Assembly (NCBI GenBank): GCA_018970545.1
Contig: JAGWWC010000002.1
Location: 79,424-143,423 of the forward strand
DNA: 64,000 bases
From: Betaproteobacteria bacterium
GTDB lineage: Bacteria; Pseudomonadota; Gammaproteobacteria; Burkholderiales; Burkholderiaceae_A
Reading direction: 5' to 3'
Below the pieces are notes generated by a model, which had not been told where the DNA came from, made no database searches, and saw nothing but the letters and a program-made list of their open reading frames with translations. Position numbers and translations under genes: made by a program. Shown here in pieces: positions 37,499 through 46,007 of the stretch (its first letter is position 1; the number at the start of each line of letters is the position of its first letter).

Positions 37499-38908
37499 AT
37501 GCATCTACATGTAATCGGGATCTGCGGCACCTTTATGGGGGGCTTGGCCCAGCTGGCTCGGTCCTGCGGCTTTCGTGTAACGGGATGTGATGCCAATGTC
37601 TATCCCCCGATGAGCGCACAGCTGGCCCAGGCGGGCATCGAGGTGATTCAGGGCTTTGAGGCCGATCAGCTGGATCTTGCCGCCGATGTCTGGGTGGTCG
37701 GTAATGTGGCCCGTCGCGGCATGCCGTTAATCGAGGCCTTGCTCAATCAGAACGCCCCAATGATTTCGGGCCCGCAATGGCTCGGCCAGGTGTTATTGCC
37801 GCGGCATCGGGTGCTCGCGGTCTCGGGCACCCATGGTAAGACGACCACCAGTGCGCTTCTTGCCTGGATTCTGGAAGCGTCCGGCCACCGGCCATCGTTT
37901 TTGATTGGGGGTGTGCCGGAAAACTTTGGAGTCTCAGCGCGGCTCAGTCCGTCGCTCACATTGCCACTGGCCACGGCGGCCGTTGACGGTGATCGCATTG
38001 TGCCGTTTGTGATTGAGGCCGATGAATATGACACGGCCTTTTTTGATAAGCGATCAAAGTTTCTGCATTACCGGGCCGAGATCGCCGTTTTGAATAATCT
38101 CGAATTTGATCACGCGGATATTTTTCCGGATCTCGCCGCAATTGAGACCCAGTTTCACCATTGGATCCGAACCCTTCCAGCAGCGGGCCGGCTGATCGTG
38201 AATGGCCGTGAGTCGGCATTGGCCCGGGTGATGGATCGCGGAGCCTGGACACCCATCGAATTTTTTCAGCACCCAGAACACTGGTCCATTGGCCCTGTTC
38301 AGGGCGGCCAGGATCAAGAGGTGTTTGAGGTTTTTTGGAAGGGCGCGCTGCAGGGCCGCGTCGCTTCACCCTTACTCGGTGCGCACAATCGCAGCAATAT
38401 TCTGGCCGCAGTTGCCGCAGCCCACGCCACTGGCGTGGCGGCGGATCAGGCCTGCGCCGCGATTTCTAGCTTTCGCGGCGTAAAGCGTCGGATGCAGCTG
38501 CGCGGCGAGGTCCGCGGCATTCAGGTGCTGGATGATTTTGCCCACCACCCCACCGCAATTGCCACAACCCTGGCTGGATTGCGCGCACAAATGCAGCGTC
38601 TTCAGTCTTTAGGCCGCCTGATCGCTGTATTGGAGCCGCGTTCAAACACCATGAAGTTGGGCGTGATGTCATCGCGGCTTGCATCCAGCCTTGAATCGGC
38701 CGATGTCGTGTTTGGATATTCGGGCGGCCTGGATTGGGATTTAAACGCGGCCCTTTCGCCGCTTGGCTCCAAAGCCCAGGCCCATGCTGACCTGCAGACG
38801 TTGGTCGCGGCAGTTGCGCAGGCGGCAGCGCCGGGTGATCGGATCGTTGTGATGAGTAACGGCGGCTTTGGCGGCATTCACGAGCGTCTGCTCGCTGCGC
38901 TGGCTTAA
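37499..38908 (+). CDS. mpl: UDP-N-acetylmuramate:L-Ala-gamma-D-Glu-meso-DAP ligase Mpl
   Basis: A 469-residue Mur-family ligase that re-attaches the tripeptide released during peptidoglycan recycling to UDP-MurNAc. The N-terminus MHLHVIGICGTFMGGLA is diagnostic for Mpl as opposed to MurC, and the ATP loop GTHGKTTT spans residues 110-117. With ampD at 24936 it gives the window two steps of the same recycling pathway. The ATG at 37499 fits the family start. The RNase II-AroE gene begins 25 bases after the stop. Confidence 0.96.
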   Translation: MHLHVIGICGTFMGGLAQLARSCGFRVTGCDANVYPPMSAQLAQAGIEVIQGFEADQLDLAADVWVVGNVARRGMPLIEALLNQNAPMISGPQWLGQVLLPRHRVLAVSGTHGKTTTSALLAWILEASGHRPSFLIGGVPENFGVSARLSPSLTLPLATAAVDGDRIVPFVIEADEYDTAFFDKRSKFLHYRAEIAVLNNLEFDHADIFPDLAAIETQFHHWIRTLPAAGRLIVNGRESALARVMDRGAWTPIEFFQHPEHWSIGPVQGGQDQEVFEVFWKGALQGRVASPLLGAHNRSNILAAVAAAHATGVAADQACAAISSFRGVKRRMQLRGEVRGIQVLDDFAHHPTAIATTLAGLRAQMQRLQSLGRLIAVLEPRSNTMKLGVMSSRLASSLESADVVFGYSGGLDWDLNAALSPLGSKAQAHADLQTLVAAVAQAAAPGDRIVVMSNGGFGGIHERLLAALA

Positions 38909-38933
38909 GCCGGGAACAAGCGGGTTTTTGGCC

Positions 38934-41786
38934 ATGTTTGTACTGTTTGAAGAAGATGGCGCCTTTAAAGTTGGCACGCTCTTTTCCGAGAGTGATGCAA
39001 GTCTTCAGGTAGAGATGGCCTCGGGCAAGCGGTCCAAGATCAAGCGCACTGCTGTGCTGCTGACGTTTGAGCAGCCGGGCCGTGATGCGTTGATGCCCGC
39101 TGCCCAAGAGATCGCTCAGGGCCTGGATCCCCAGTTCCTCTGGGAGTGCGCCCCGCAAGATGAATTCAGTTTTGCCGACTTCGCCCGTGAGGTCTTTTCA
39201 AATACGCCGCGTAGTGATGAGTCGGCGGGTCTGCTCATGGCGTTGCATCAGTCGCCAATGTATTTTTATCGCAAGGGCCGCGGCCGCTATCGGGCGGCGC
39301 CGGAGGACGCGCTGAAGGCGGCCCTGGCCGGGGCGGAGCGCAAGCGTCAGGCAGCACTCGAGCAGCAACGGCTGCACGAGGCCATTGTCGCTGGTGAGAT
39401 GCCCACTGAAATCAAAGAGCGGGCGCTGATGCTCTTGGTGCGGCCTGATAAGCAGTCGGTGGCGTTTAAGGCCTTAGAGTCCGCAGCCCAGGCCCTACAA
39501 ATGGCGCCGGCGCGGCTGCTGCTATCGCGCGGGGCTTTACCAAGCGCTTACAGCCTGCATCGGGCCCGCTTTCTGCAGCAGTGTTTTCCCGCGGGCACCG
39601 CCATTGATGTTCCCGCCGATGAAATCGATTTGATGGTGCGTCAGTCCGAGCGGTTCTCATTGCCGCAGGCACCGAGCCCAGCCTATTCGATTGATGATGC
39701 GACCACTACTGAGATTGACGACGCCTTTTCACTGCAGGAACTGGCCGAGGGCGGATGGCGGGTTGGCATTCATATCGCCGCGCCAGCGGCGGCCATTGGA
39801 CCTGAGAGTGCGCTGGGCCAGTCAGCCCGAGAACGGGCTTCGACGGTGTATTTCCCGGGCGAGAAAATCACCATGCTGCCCGAGGCGGTGATTGCGGCGT
39901 ATTCGCTCGATGAAGGACGGGCCCGGCCGGCGCTTTCCTTGTATGTGGACTTCAACTCAGCAGGCGAACGCATTGCCAGCCAGTCGCGCCTTGAGCGCGT
40001 GCAGATTCAACAAAACATTCGGCTCGGCGAGTGGGAGCGGGCCCTTGAATTTCCTGATGGGCAGATTGCATCAGCAGACTTGCCGTGGGCGGGACTCAAG
40101 CCATTGCTGATGTTGGCAAGGCGCCTGCGCCAGGCCAGAGAACAGGTGCGCGGCCGGCCGGAGGCAGCGGGCCGACCTGACTTTAATTTTTATGTGCAAT
40201 GGAATGCCTCGAATCCGCAGGCCGTGCTGACAGGAGACGGCCTGCCGCAAATCATTGAGCGGCGTCGAGGCTCCGCCGTGGATGTGCTGGTCTCGGAGTT
40301 CATGATTCTGGCCAACACCACCTGGGGCGATGCGCTCGCACTGGCCCGACTGCCGGCGGTCTATCGGGTCCAGACGCTGGGCCGAGTGCGAATGCAAACG
40401 CAGCCGGGCCCGCATCAGGGACTGGGTGTTCAGAACTATGCCTGGTCGACTTCGCCGCTCAGGCGTTTCAGTGATTTGCTGAATCAGTGGCAGATGTTGG
40501 CGGTGTTGGGCCACCGTCAGCCGGTCTATCGTGGCAACGAGGCCGATTTATTTTCGAGCGTGTCCCAGTTCGATGAGGCCTATAACCACTACGCCGATTT
40601 TCAGCAGACCATGGAGTCGTATTGGGCCCAGCGCTGGTTGGCAATAGCGCACGGACTTGAAAATAACGAGTCATGGATAGCGAGTGGCGCGGGCGGCCCA
40701 CTGCGTGAGCCTGCGATCACACTGCGGGGAGGGGGATTTCGGCTGCGTCGGGCACCACTGATTTGCCGCTGCGCTGATGCGCCCGAATTAACGCCGGGCG
40801 TGGAAGTCGAGTTGGATATTCTCGCCGCGGATGCGTTAGAGCTTAGCCTTCAGGCAAGATTCGTACAGGTGTTATCGACGCAGCCGGAGGCCGAGGAGGA
40901 TTCGATGATGTTGCCCAGACACTATGCCGTGCTGGGAAGTCCAATTGCGCACAGCAAGTCTCCGGTGATTCACGCCATGTTCGCGCAGCAGACGGGTGAG
41001 GATCTGGAATATCAGGCCATTCAAGTGGTGCCTGCCGAACTTGCTGCTGAGATTGAACGCCTCATTGCGAATGGCTGGGGCGGCGTGAATCTCACAGTGC
41101 CGCTCAAGGAACATGCCTTCGCACTCGCCCGAGCGGCCGACTGGGAAATCTCTGCGCGGGCCTTATCGGCATGTGCCGTGAATACCTTGCGATTTGATGG
41201 CCATCAGGTTTTCGCGGACAACACGGATGGCATTGGCTTGGTAAGAGATTGTGAGCGTCTGCTGGGTGGAGCGGGCGCCTTGCAGGATGCGAGTGTTTTA
41301 GTGATTGGCGCAGGTGGCGCAGCCCAGGGCATTGTGGGCCCGCTTCGTGAGTCGGGGATTCGAAGCCTGCTGCTGGTGAATCGCAATCTGCAAAAAGCCC
41401 GGGAGGTCGCTGCCCGATGGCAGAGCCTGGATGCGACCGCAGCCGATTGGCTATCGGTGGCACCACTGGAGTTGCTGGCTGAGCCGTGGACGTCGGCCGG
41501 GCCTGAACTGGTGATCAACGCGACTTCAGCAAGCCTGGCCGAGCAGCAGCTTGCAATTCATCCCAGCGTGTTGTCTCGAGCGCGGGCTGCGGTGGACATG
41601 ATGTACGGTTCGGCGCCCACCGTATTCATGCAACAGGCCCAGCAGGCCGGTGCCACCCGGGTTGCCGATGGCCTGGGCATGTTGGTGGAGCAGGCGGCCG
41701 AGGCATTTTTCCTGTGGCGGGGTGTTCGGCCGGAAACAGCTTCGGTATTGGCCGAATTGCGTTTACAGTTAGCGCCACCCTCTTAG
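38934..41786 (+). CDS. RNase II-type exoribonuclease fused to shikimate dehydrogenase AroE
   Basis: One uninterrupted 950-codon frame. Residues 1 to about 655 are an RNB-family 3'-5' exoribonuclease: the catalytic region YSIDDATTTEIDDAF places Asp254/255 and Asp262/263, followed by STVYFPGEKITMLPE. Residues 659-950 are a full-length AroE: SPIAHSKSP, catalytic Lys in NLTVPLKEHAF, Asp in ADNTDGIGL, and the NADP loop VIGAGGAAQG. rnb and aroE are separate neighbours in relatives, so loss of the rnb stop is the simplest origin. A strong internal Shine-Dalgarno precedes Met658/659, so free AroE may also be made. A sequencing error at the junction cannot be excluded. Confidence 0.9.
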   Translation: MFVLFEEDGAFKVGTLFSESDASLQVEMASGKRSKIKRTAVLLTFEQPGRDALMPAAQEIAQGLDPQFLWECAPQDEFSFADFAREVFSNTPRSDESAGLLMALHQSPMYFYRKGRGRYRAAPEDALKAALAGAERKRQAALEQQRLHEAIVAGEMPTEIKERALMLLVRPDKQSVAFKALESAAQALQMAPARLLLSRGALPSAYSLHRARFLQQCFPAGTAIDVPADEIDLMVRQSERFSLPQAPSPAYSIDDATTTEIDDAFSLQELAEGGWRVGIHIAAPAAAIGPESALGQSARERASTVYFPGEKITMLPEAVIAAYSLDEGRARPALSLYVDFNSAGERIASQSRLERVQIQQNIRLGEWERALEFPDGQIASADLPWAGLKPLLMLARRLRQAREQVRGRPEAAGRPDFNFYVQWNASNPQAVLTGDGLPQIIERRRGSAVDVLVSEFMILANTTWGDALALARLPAVYRVQTLGRVRMQTQPGPHQGLGVQNYAWSTSPLRRFSDLLNQWQMLAVLGHRQPVYRGNEADLFSSVSQFDEAYNHYADFQQTMESYWAQRWLAIAHGLENNESWIASGAGGPLREPAITLRGGGFRLRRAPLICRCADAPELTPGVEVELDILAADALELSLQARFVQVLSTQPEAEEDSMMLPRHYAVLGSPIAHSKSPVIHAMFAQQTGEDLEYQAIQVVPAELAAEIERLIANGWGGVNLTVPLKEHAFALARAADWEISARALSACAVNTLRFDGHQVFADNTDGIGLVRDCERLLGGAGALQDASVLVIGAGGAAQGIVGPLRESGIRSLLLVNRNLQKAREVAARWQSLDATAADWLSVAPLELLAEPWTSAGPELVINATSASLAEQQLAIHPSVLSRARAAVDMMYGSAPTVFMQQAQQAGATRVADGLGMLVEQAAEAFFLWRGVRPETASVLAELRLQLAPPS
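40893..40910 (+). promoter_or_regulatory. aroE: Internal ribosome-binding site and start for free AroE
   Basis: GAGGAGGA (40893-40900) lies 7 bases before the ATG at 40908 and 4 bases before an ATG at 40905. Translation from 40908 would give a 292-residue AroE of normal length, starting MLPRHYAVLGSPIAHS. The ribosome-binding site is stronger than that of most genes in the window. Confidence 0.7.
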
Positions 41787-41835
41787 CCGACGCCACCGAA
41801 CTGCAGACTGCTGCGCGGAGGCCGGCTCCAGGCCT

Positions 41836-43314
41836 ATGACCGAGACCATCGATCACTCATCTTCACTTCGCGACCCTGAGGCCGCGCAGCTGGCCCTGGC
41901 CGAGGTCCAGGAGATCCTCGCGCGTCAGCGTCTTGAGAGTGATCTTGTCCATCGTGAGCAGCATCATGTTGCTGCAGATCGCCAATCTCTGGTTGAACAA
42001 CTCTTGCTGAAACAGCATCAGGCCGCATTGCAGTCGCGGCTTGATCAGTTGCATCCGGCCGATATCGCCTACATCCTTGAGGCCCTGCCGCGCGAAGAGC
42101 GGCTGATCATCTGGGAGCTGGTGCGGGCCGAACGCGACGGAGAAATTCTTGTCGAGGTTTCGGATGCGGTCCGCGAGACCCTGATCGCGTCGATGGACCG
42201 CGAGGAGCTGGTTGCTGCTGCCGAAACACTGGAGCCTGATGATCTTGCTGCACTGGCCCCCGATCTTCCGGAAGAGGTGGTTGAGGAAGTCAGTGAGGGC
42301 CTCTCGATCGAAGAGCGCGAGCAGCTTCGGACCGCGATGTCGTATCCCGAGGGGAGCGTTGGCGCGCGCATGGATTTCGAGATGGTCACGATTCGCGATG
42401 ACGTGAGTCTTGAGGTCGTGCTGCGTTATCTGCGGCGCTTTGATGAGTTGCCCAGCAATACGGATCAGGTGTTTGTGGTGGATCGCGAGGATCGTTTGCA
42501 GGGCAGCCTGCCGATTGGCCGGCTGCTGGTCCACGAGCCGGAGACGCTGGTCCGCGAGCTGATGATGGCCGATGTCATGCGGCTTGAGCCGCTGGATGAA
42601 GCGGGTGATGCGGCGCTTGCGTTTGAGCGTTACGACCTCGTGTCAGCGCCGGTGGTGGATCCGCAGGGCAGGATCATTGGCCGACTGACGGTCGATGAGG
42701 TGGTGGATGTGATTCGTGAAGAAAGTGAACAGGATGTGCTGGCCCAGGCCGGCCTGCGCGAAGAGGAGGATCTTTTTGCATCGGTGTGGGCGTCTGCGAA
42801 AAACCGCTGGCTTTGGCTGGCGTTAAATCTATGCACTGCGTTTTTTGCCTCGCGCGTGATCGGCGCATTTGAGGGCACCATTGAGCGGGTGGTGGCACTG
42901 GCCGCCCTGATGCCGATTGTGGCGGGCATTGCCGGCAACTCTGGCAATCAGACCATGACCCTGTTTATTCGCTCCATCGCCTTGGGCCAGGTCAATGCAA
43001 AAAATGCCCCGCGTCTATTTGCCAAAGAGCTCTCGATCGCAATGCTCAATGGCCTGGTCTGGGGATCGATTGCAGGCCTATTTGCCTGGTGGCTCTACAG
43101 CGATACGGATCAGGGAGTACTGCTTGGACTGACGATGATGCTGGCCATGCTGCTGAATTTATTGATCGGTGCTTTGATTGGTCTATTGGTGCCTTACGTG
43201 CTGGATCGGATCGGCCGGGATCCAGCGCTCGGGTCATCCGTGCTGCTGACTTTTAGCACGGACTCGATGGGTTTCTTTATTTTCCTGGGACTGGCCACGT
43301 TGTTTTTTGCCTGA
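41836..43314 (+). CDS. mgtE: Magnesium transporter MgtE
   Basis: A 492-residue Mg2+ channel. The helical MgtE N domain (about residues 60-165, with LHPADIAYILEALP) senses magnesium, two CBS domains follow (about 165-290), and five transmembrane helices form the pore (about 320-492) with the motif AGIAGNSGNQTMTLFIRS. The first 55 residues are a variable helical extension. GGAG lies 18-21 bases before the ATG. Only 49 bases separate it from the rnb-aroE gene, too short for an M-box riboswitch. Confidence 0.95.
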   Translation: MTETIDHSSSLRDPEAAQLALAEVQEILARQRLESDLVHREQHHVAADRQSLVEQLLLKQHQAALQSRLDQLHPADIAYILEALPREERLIIWELVRAERDGEILVEVSDAVRETLIASMDREELVAAAETLEPDDLAALAPDLPEEVVEEVSEGLSIEEREQLRTAMSYPEGSVGARMDFEMVTIRDDVSLEVVLRYLRRFDELPSNTDQVFVVDREDRLQGSLPIGRLLVHEPETLVRELMMADVMRLEPLDEAGDAALAFERYDLVSAPVVDPQGRIIGRLTVDEVVDVIREESEQDVLAQAGLREEEDLFASVWASAKNRWLWLALNLCTAFFASRVIGAFEGTIERVVALAALMPIVAGIAGNSGNQTMTLFIRSIALGQVNAKNAPRLFAKELSIAMLNGLVWGSIAGLFAWWLYSDTDQGVLLGLTMMLAMLLNLLIGALIGLLVPYVLDRIGRDPALGSSVLLTFSTDSMGFFIFLGLATLFFA

Positions 43315-43372
43315 TGTCGGGCTGGGTATGACGGGTCCGTAGATTTTGTTGATGTTGACTGGAATCGTATTC

Positions 43373-44653
43373 ATGAACGAACTTCTTGCTGTGCTCACCC
43401 TGCTGGCTGTCTTGGCAGTCGGTGGGCTGGCCATGCTGCTGCTGCGGCGTTCGGGCGCTGGCAGTGAGGATCCGCGTCTGCAAGAGCTGGTGGGCCGCGT
43501 GGAGTCATTGGGCAAAGAGGTCAACGCTTTAAAAGAAGTGGCCCATGCCGTATCCGGTATTCAAGAAAAACGGCTGGAGTCGTTGGCAACCCAAATTCAG
43601 CTGACGCTGGACTCCGTGAAAAAAGACATGGGTGAGCGGCTGACCCAGATGGGCCAGACGGCCGAGCAAAGCGCAGAGCGGGTCCGCAATGTCTTAAATG
43701 AACAGCTTGCCTCGATTCAGAAAGATAACGCTGAAAAACTCGAGCAGATGCGTAAGACAGTGGATGAAAAACTCCACGCCACCTTAGAAGAACGGCTGGG
43801 TCAATCATTTAAGCTGGTCTCGGAGCGTCTTGAGCTCGTGCAGCGTGGCCTGGGGGAGATGCAGAGCCTGGCCTCCGGCGTGGGCGACTTAAAACGCGTG
43901 CTTACCAATGTGAAGACCCGTGGCACCTGGGGCGAGTTCCAGCTCGAGGCACTGATTGAACAGATCTTCACCCGAGATCAGTATGAGAAAAACATGGCAA
44001 CCCGGCCAGGCGCAGCCGAGCGCGTGGAGATTGCCATTCGTCTGCCTGGCCGCGCCGATGATCAGCCGGTCTGGCTGCCCATCGATGCGAAGTTTCCGAT
44101 CGAGGACTATCAGCGACTCTTAGATGCTCACGATCAGTCGGATAGCACCATGGTCGAAGAGGCAGCAAAGGCGCTAGAGGCGCGTATTCGTGGCGAGGCC
44201 AAAAAGATCAAGGATAAATATATTGAACCGCCGCATACCACTGATTTTGCAGTGATGTACCTGCCCACCGAGGGCCTGTACGCCGAAGTGCTTCGACGTA
44301 CCGGCTTGGCCGAGAGCCTGCAGCGCGATTACCGCGTCGTCGTGACAGGTCCCACCAATACAGCCGCTATGCTCAACAGTCTACAGATGGGGTTTCGTAC
44401 TTTGGCCATCGAGAAACGTTCCTCTGAGGTCTGGGCGCTGCTGGGCGGCGTAAAGACTGAGTTTGAAAAGTTTGGTGGTGTCATCGCCGAGACTGAAAAG
44501 AAACTGCAGGAAGCCGCCAACAAATTCCAGACAGTTGGCGTGCGGACCCGCGCTATTCAGCGCCGGCTGCAGGATGTACAGGCGCTGCCGGTGGCCGATG
44601 CTGGCCCGCAGTCGTTTCTTGAATCGGGCCCCGAGGAAAACGAGGCCCCCTGA
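43373..44653 (+). CDS. rmuC: RmuC-family protein (predicted recombination limiter)
   Basis: A 426-residue protein with an N-terminal transmembrane helix (residues 4-25), a long coiled coil (about 35-150) and the RmuC nuclease-like domain (about 165-385). The domain is marked by TRGTWGEFQLEALIEQI and WLPIDAKFPIEDYQRL. In E. coli RmuC limits inversions at short inverted repeats; recent work links the family to defence, but I see no partner genes here. The ATG at 43373 is chosen; a TTG 27 bases upstream is also in frame. A weak -10-like TGGAAT lies 7 bases before the ATG. Confidence 0.92.
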   Translation: MNELLAVLTLLAVLAVGGLAMLLLRRSGAGSEDPRLQELVGRVESLGKEVNALKEVAHAVSGIQEKRLESLATQIQLTLDSVKKDMGERLTQMGQTAEQSAERVRNVLNEQLASIQKDNAEKLEQMRKTVDEKLHATLEERLGQSFKLVSERLELVQRGLGEMQSLASGVGDLKRVLTNVKTRGTWGEFQLEALIEQIFTRDQYEKNMATRPGAAERVEIAIRLPGRADDQPVWLPIDAKFPIEDYQRLLDAHDQSDSTMVEEAAKALEARIRGEAKKIKDKYIEPPHTTDFAVMYLPTEGLYAEVLRRTGLAESLQRDYRVVVTGPTNTAAMLNSLQMGFRTLAIEKRSSEVWALLGGVKTEFEKFGGVIAETEKKLQEAANKFQTVGVRTRAIQRRLQDVQALPVADAGPQSFLESGPEENEAP

Positions 44654-45079
44654 TCAGGTAGTGCGCCGCATGAGTCGGTGGGCGATGCCTGCGTCATCAA
44701 ATTCCGGTCCTTCGGCAATAAAGCCGTGGCGCTCATAAAATCCGATTGCATGCATCTGGGCATGCAGATAGGTCTCATGCTGGCCACGCAGCTGTGCGGC
44801 CGATATCAGGGCGCGCAGGATTTCGCTGCCCAGTCCTCGGCCTCGAAAGGGCGTCAGCACTGCCATGCGACCAATGCGACCATCGGGGCACAAGCGCCCA
44901 GTGGCTACAGCCTTACCCGCTACTTCAACCAAAGCATGCACACATTCGGCGTCAAGCTCATCGAGCTCTAAATCGGCCGGAACTTTTTGTTCTTCTACAA
45001 AAACCACGAATCGAACCCGGGCGGACCGATCATGAAGATCCTGCCAACTTCCCACCACAAGATGCTGTTTCATAGCCAC
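44654..45079 (-). CDS. GNAT-family N-acetyltransferase (ElaA/YjcF-like)
   Basis: A 141-residue acetyltransferase. The acetyl-CoA binding segment IGRMAVLTPFRGRGLGSEIL and the C-terminal FYERHGFIAEGPEFDDAGI-type motif are typical of the ElaA/YjcF branch. The substrate is unknown. It overlaps the end of the upstream ROK kinase by 10 bases and therefore shares its transcript. It abuts the convergent rmuC stop with no gap. Confidence 0.85.
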   Translation of the reverse strand: MAMKQHLVVGSWQDLHDRSARVRFVVFVEEQKVPADLELDELDAECVHALVEVAGKAVATGRLCPDGRIGRMAVLTPFRGRGLGSEILRALISAAQLRGQHETYLHAQMHAIGFYERHGFIAEGPEFDDAGIAHRLMRRTT

Positions 45080-45984
45080 GCCGCCCCACGAACACCCGAG
45101 GCATCGCCATGCAGCGCGGGCACGATGCGGGTGACAGCGGGAACATCAGAAAAAATCCATCTGCCCCAGCGCTTTGGAATCTCGGTGTAGATGCTAGCGA
45201 TGTTGGATAACCCACCGCCCATCACAATGACTTCTGGATCCATGATGTTGATCATCATCGCCAGTGCTCGGGCCAGCCGATCATGGAATCGATCGACCAG
45301 CGCAATCGCCGCGGTGTGATTAAGTTCCGCTAAGCGCAGAATTTCCTGCACCGATACGACCGACTCGGCACCCAAAGCATTGAATTCCTGCACCAACGCA
45401 GGCCCACTCAGAAATGTTTCGATACATCCCGAGCGGCCGCACCAGCAGGGCGGATGATCCAATTCTGCGCGCGTCATCCAGGGCAGCGGAGTATGTCCCC
45501 ATTCTCCGGCAATGCCGTTGGCACCCACCATGAGCTGGTCATGCATCACATGGGCACCGCCCACGCCAGTGCCCAGGATCACGGCGAACACTGACTGTAC
45601 GTGGCGTGCAGCACCATCGGTACATTCTGAAATCGCCAGGCAGTTGGCGTCGTTGGCAAGTTTTATGGGTTGATCGAGTAGAGACTGCAGATCCTCTTTG
45701 AGTGGCCTTCCGTTTAGCCAGGTGGAGTTTGCATTGCGCACACAGCCATCGATCGGCGATTGCGATCCAGGAATGCCGATGCCAATGGGGCATCGCTCTG
45801 CCGCCGAGATCTCGTTGCGGGCATTCAGCACCAGGGCTTTGATTGCGGATAAGGTGGCGGTGTAGTCGTCTCGCGGAGCAGCGATACGTTTTCTCCAGAC
45901 AATAGCGCCACGTGCATCAAGTATTGCCGCCTCAATTTTGGTGCCGCCCAGATCAATTCCGAGTCGAAGTGTGGCGATATCCAT
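45070..45984 (-). CDS. ROK-family sugar kinase (fructokinase/NagK-like)
   Basis: A 304-residue ROK kinase. The phosphate loop GIDLGGTKIEAA begins at residue 9, and the ROK zinc motif is visible as GHTPLPWM...CWCGRSGCIETFLSG. This variant, with a His and three Cys, is typical of fructokinase or N-acetylglucosamine kinase rather than ROK repressors; there is no DNA-binding domain. The CoA-transferase gene lies 23 bases upstream on the same strand. Confidence 0.88.
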   Translation of the reverse strand: MDIATLRLGIDLGGTKIEAAILDARGAIVWRKRIAAPRDDYTATLSAIKALVLNARNEISAAERCPIGIGIPGSQSPIDGCVRNANSTWLNGRPLKEDLQSLLDQPIKLANDANCLAISECTDGAARHVQSVFAVILGTGVGGAHVMHDQLMVGANGIAGEWGHTPLPWMTRAELDHPPCWCGRSGCIETFLSGPALVQEFNALGAESVVSVQEILRLAELNHTAAIALVDRFHDRLARALAMMINIMDPEVIVMGGGLSNIASIYTEIPKRWGRWIFSDVPAVTRIVPALHGDASGVRGAAWL

Positions 45985-46007
45985 CGCGGTAGTTACAGCT
46001 GTTGATT

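Noticed and set aside
41787..41835. An M-box magnesium riboswitch before mgtE
   Set aside because: The gap is only 49 bases and there is no terminator hairpin, too short for the known M-box fold.
43373..44653. rmuC as a possible part of a defence system
   Set aside because: Some RmuC-domain proteins are linked to phage defence, but no partner genes, mobile signatures or compositional change surround this copy, and its neighbours are housekeeping genes.
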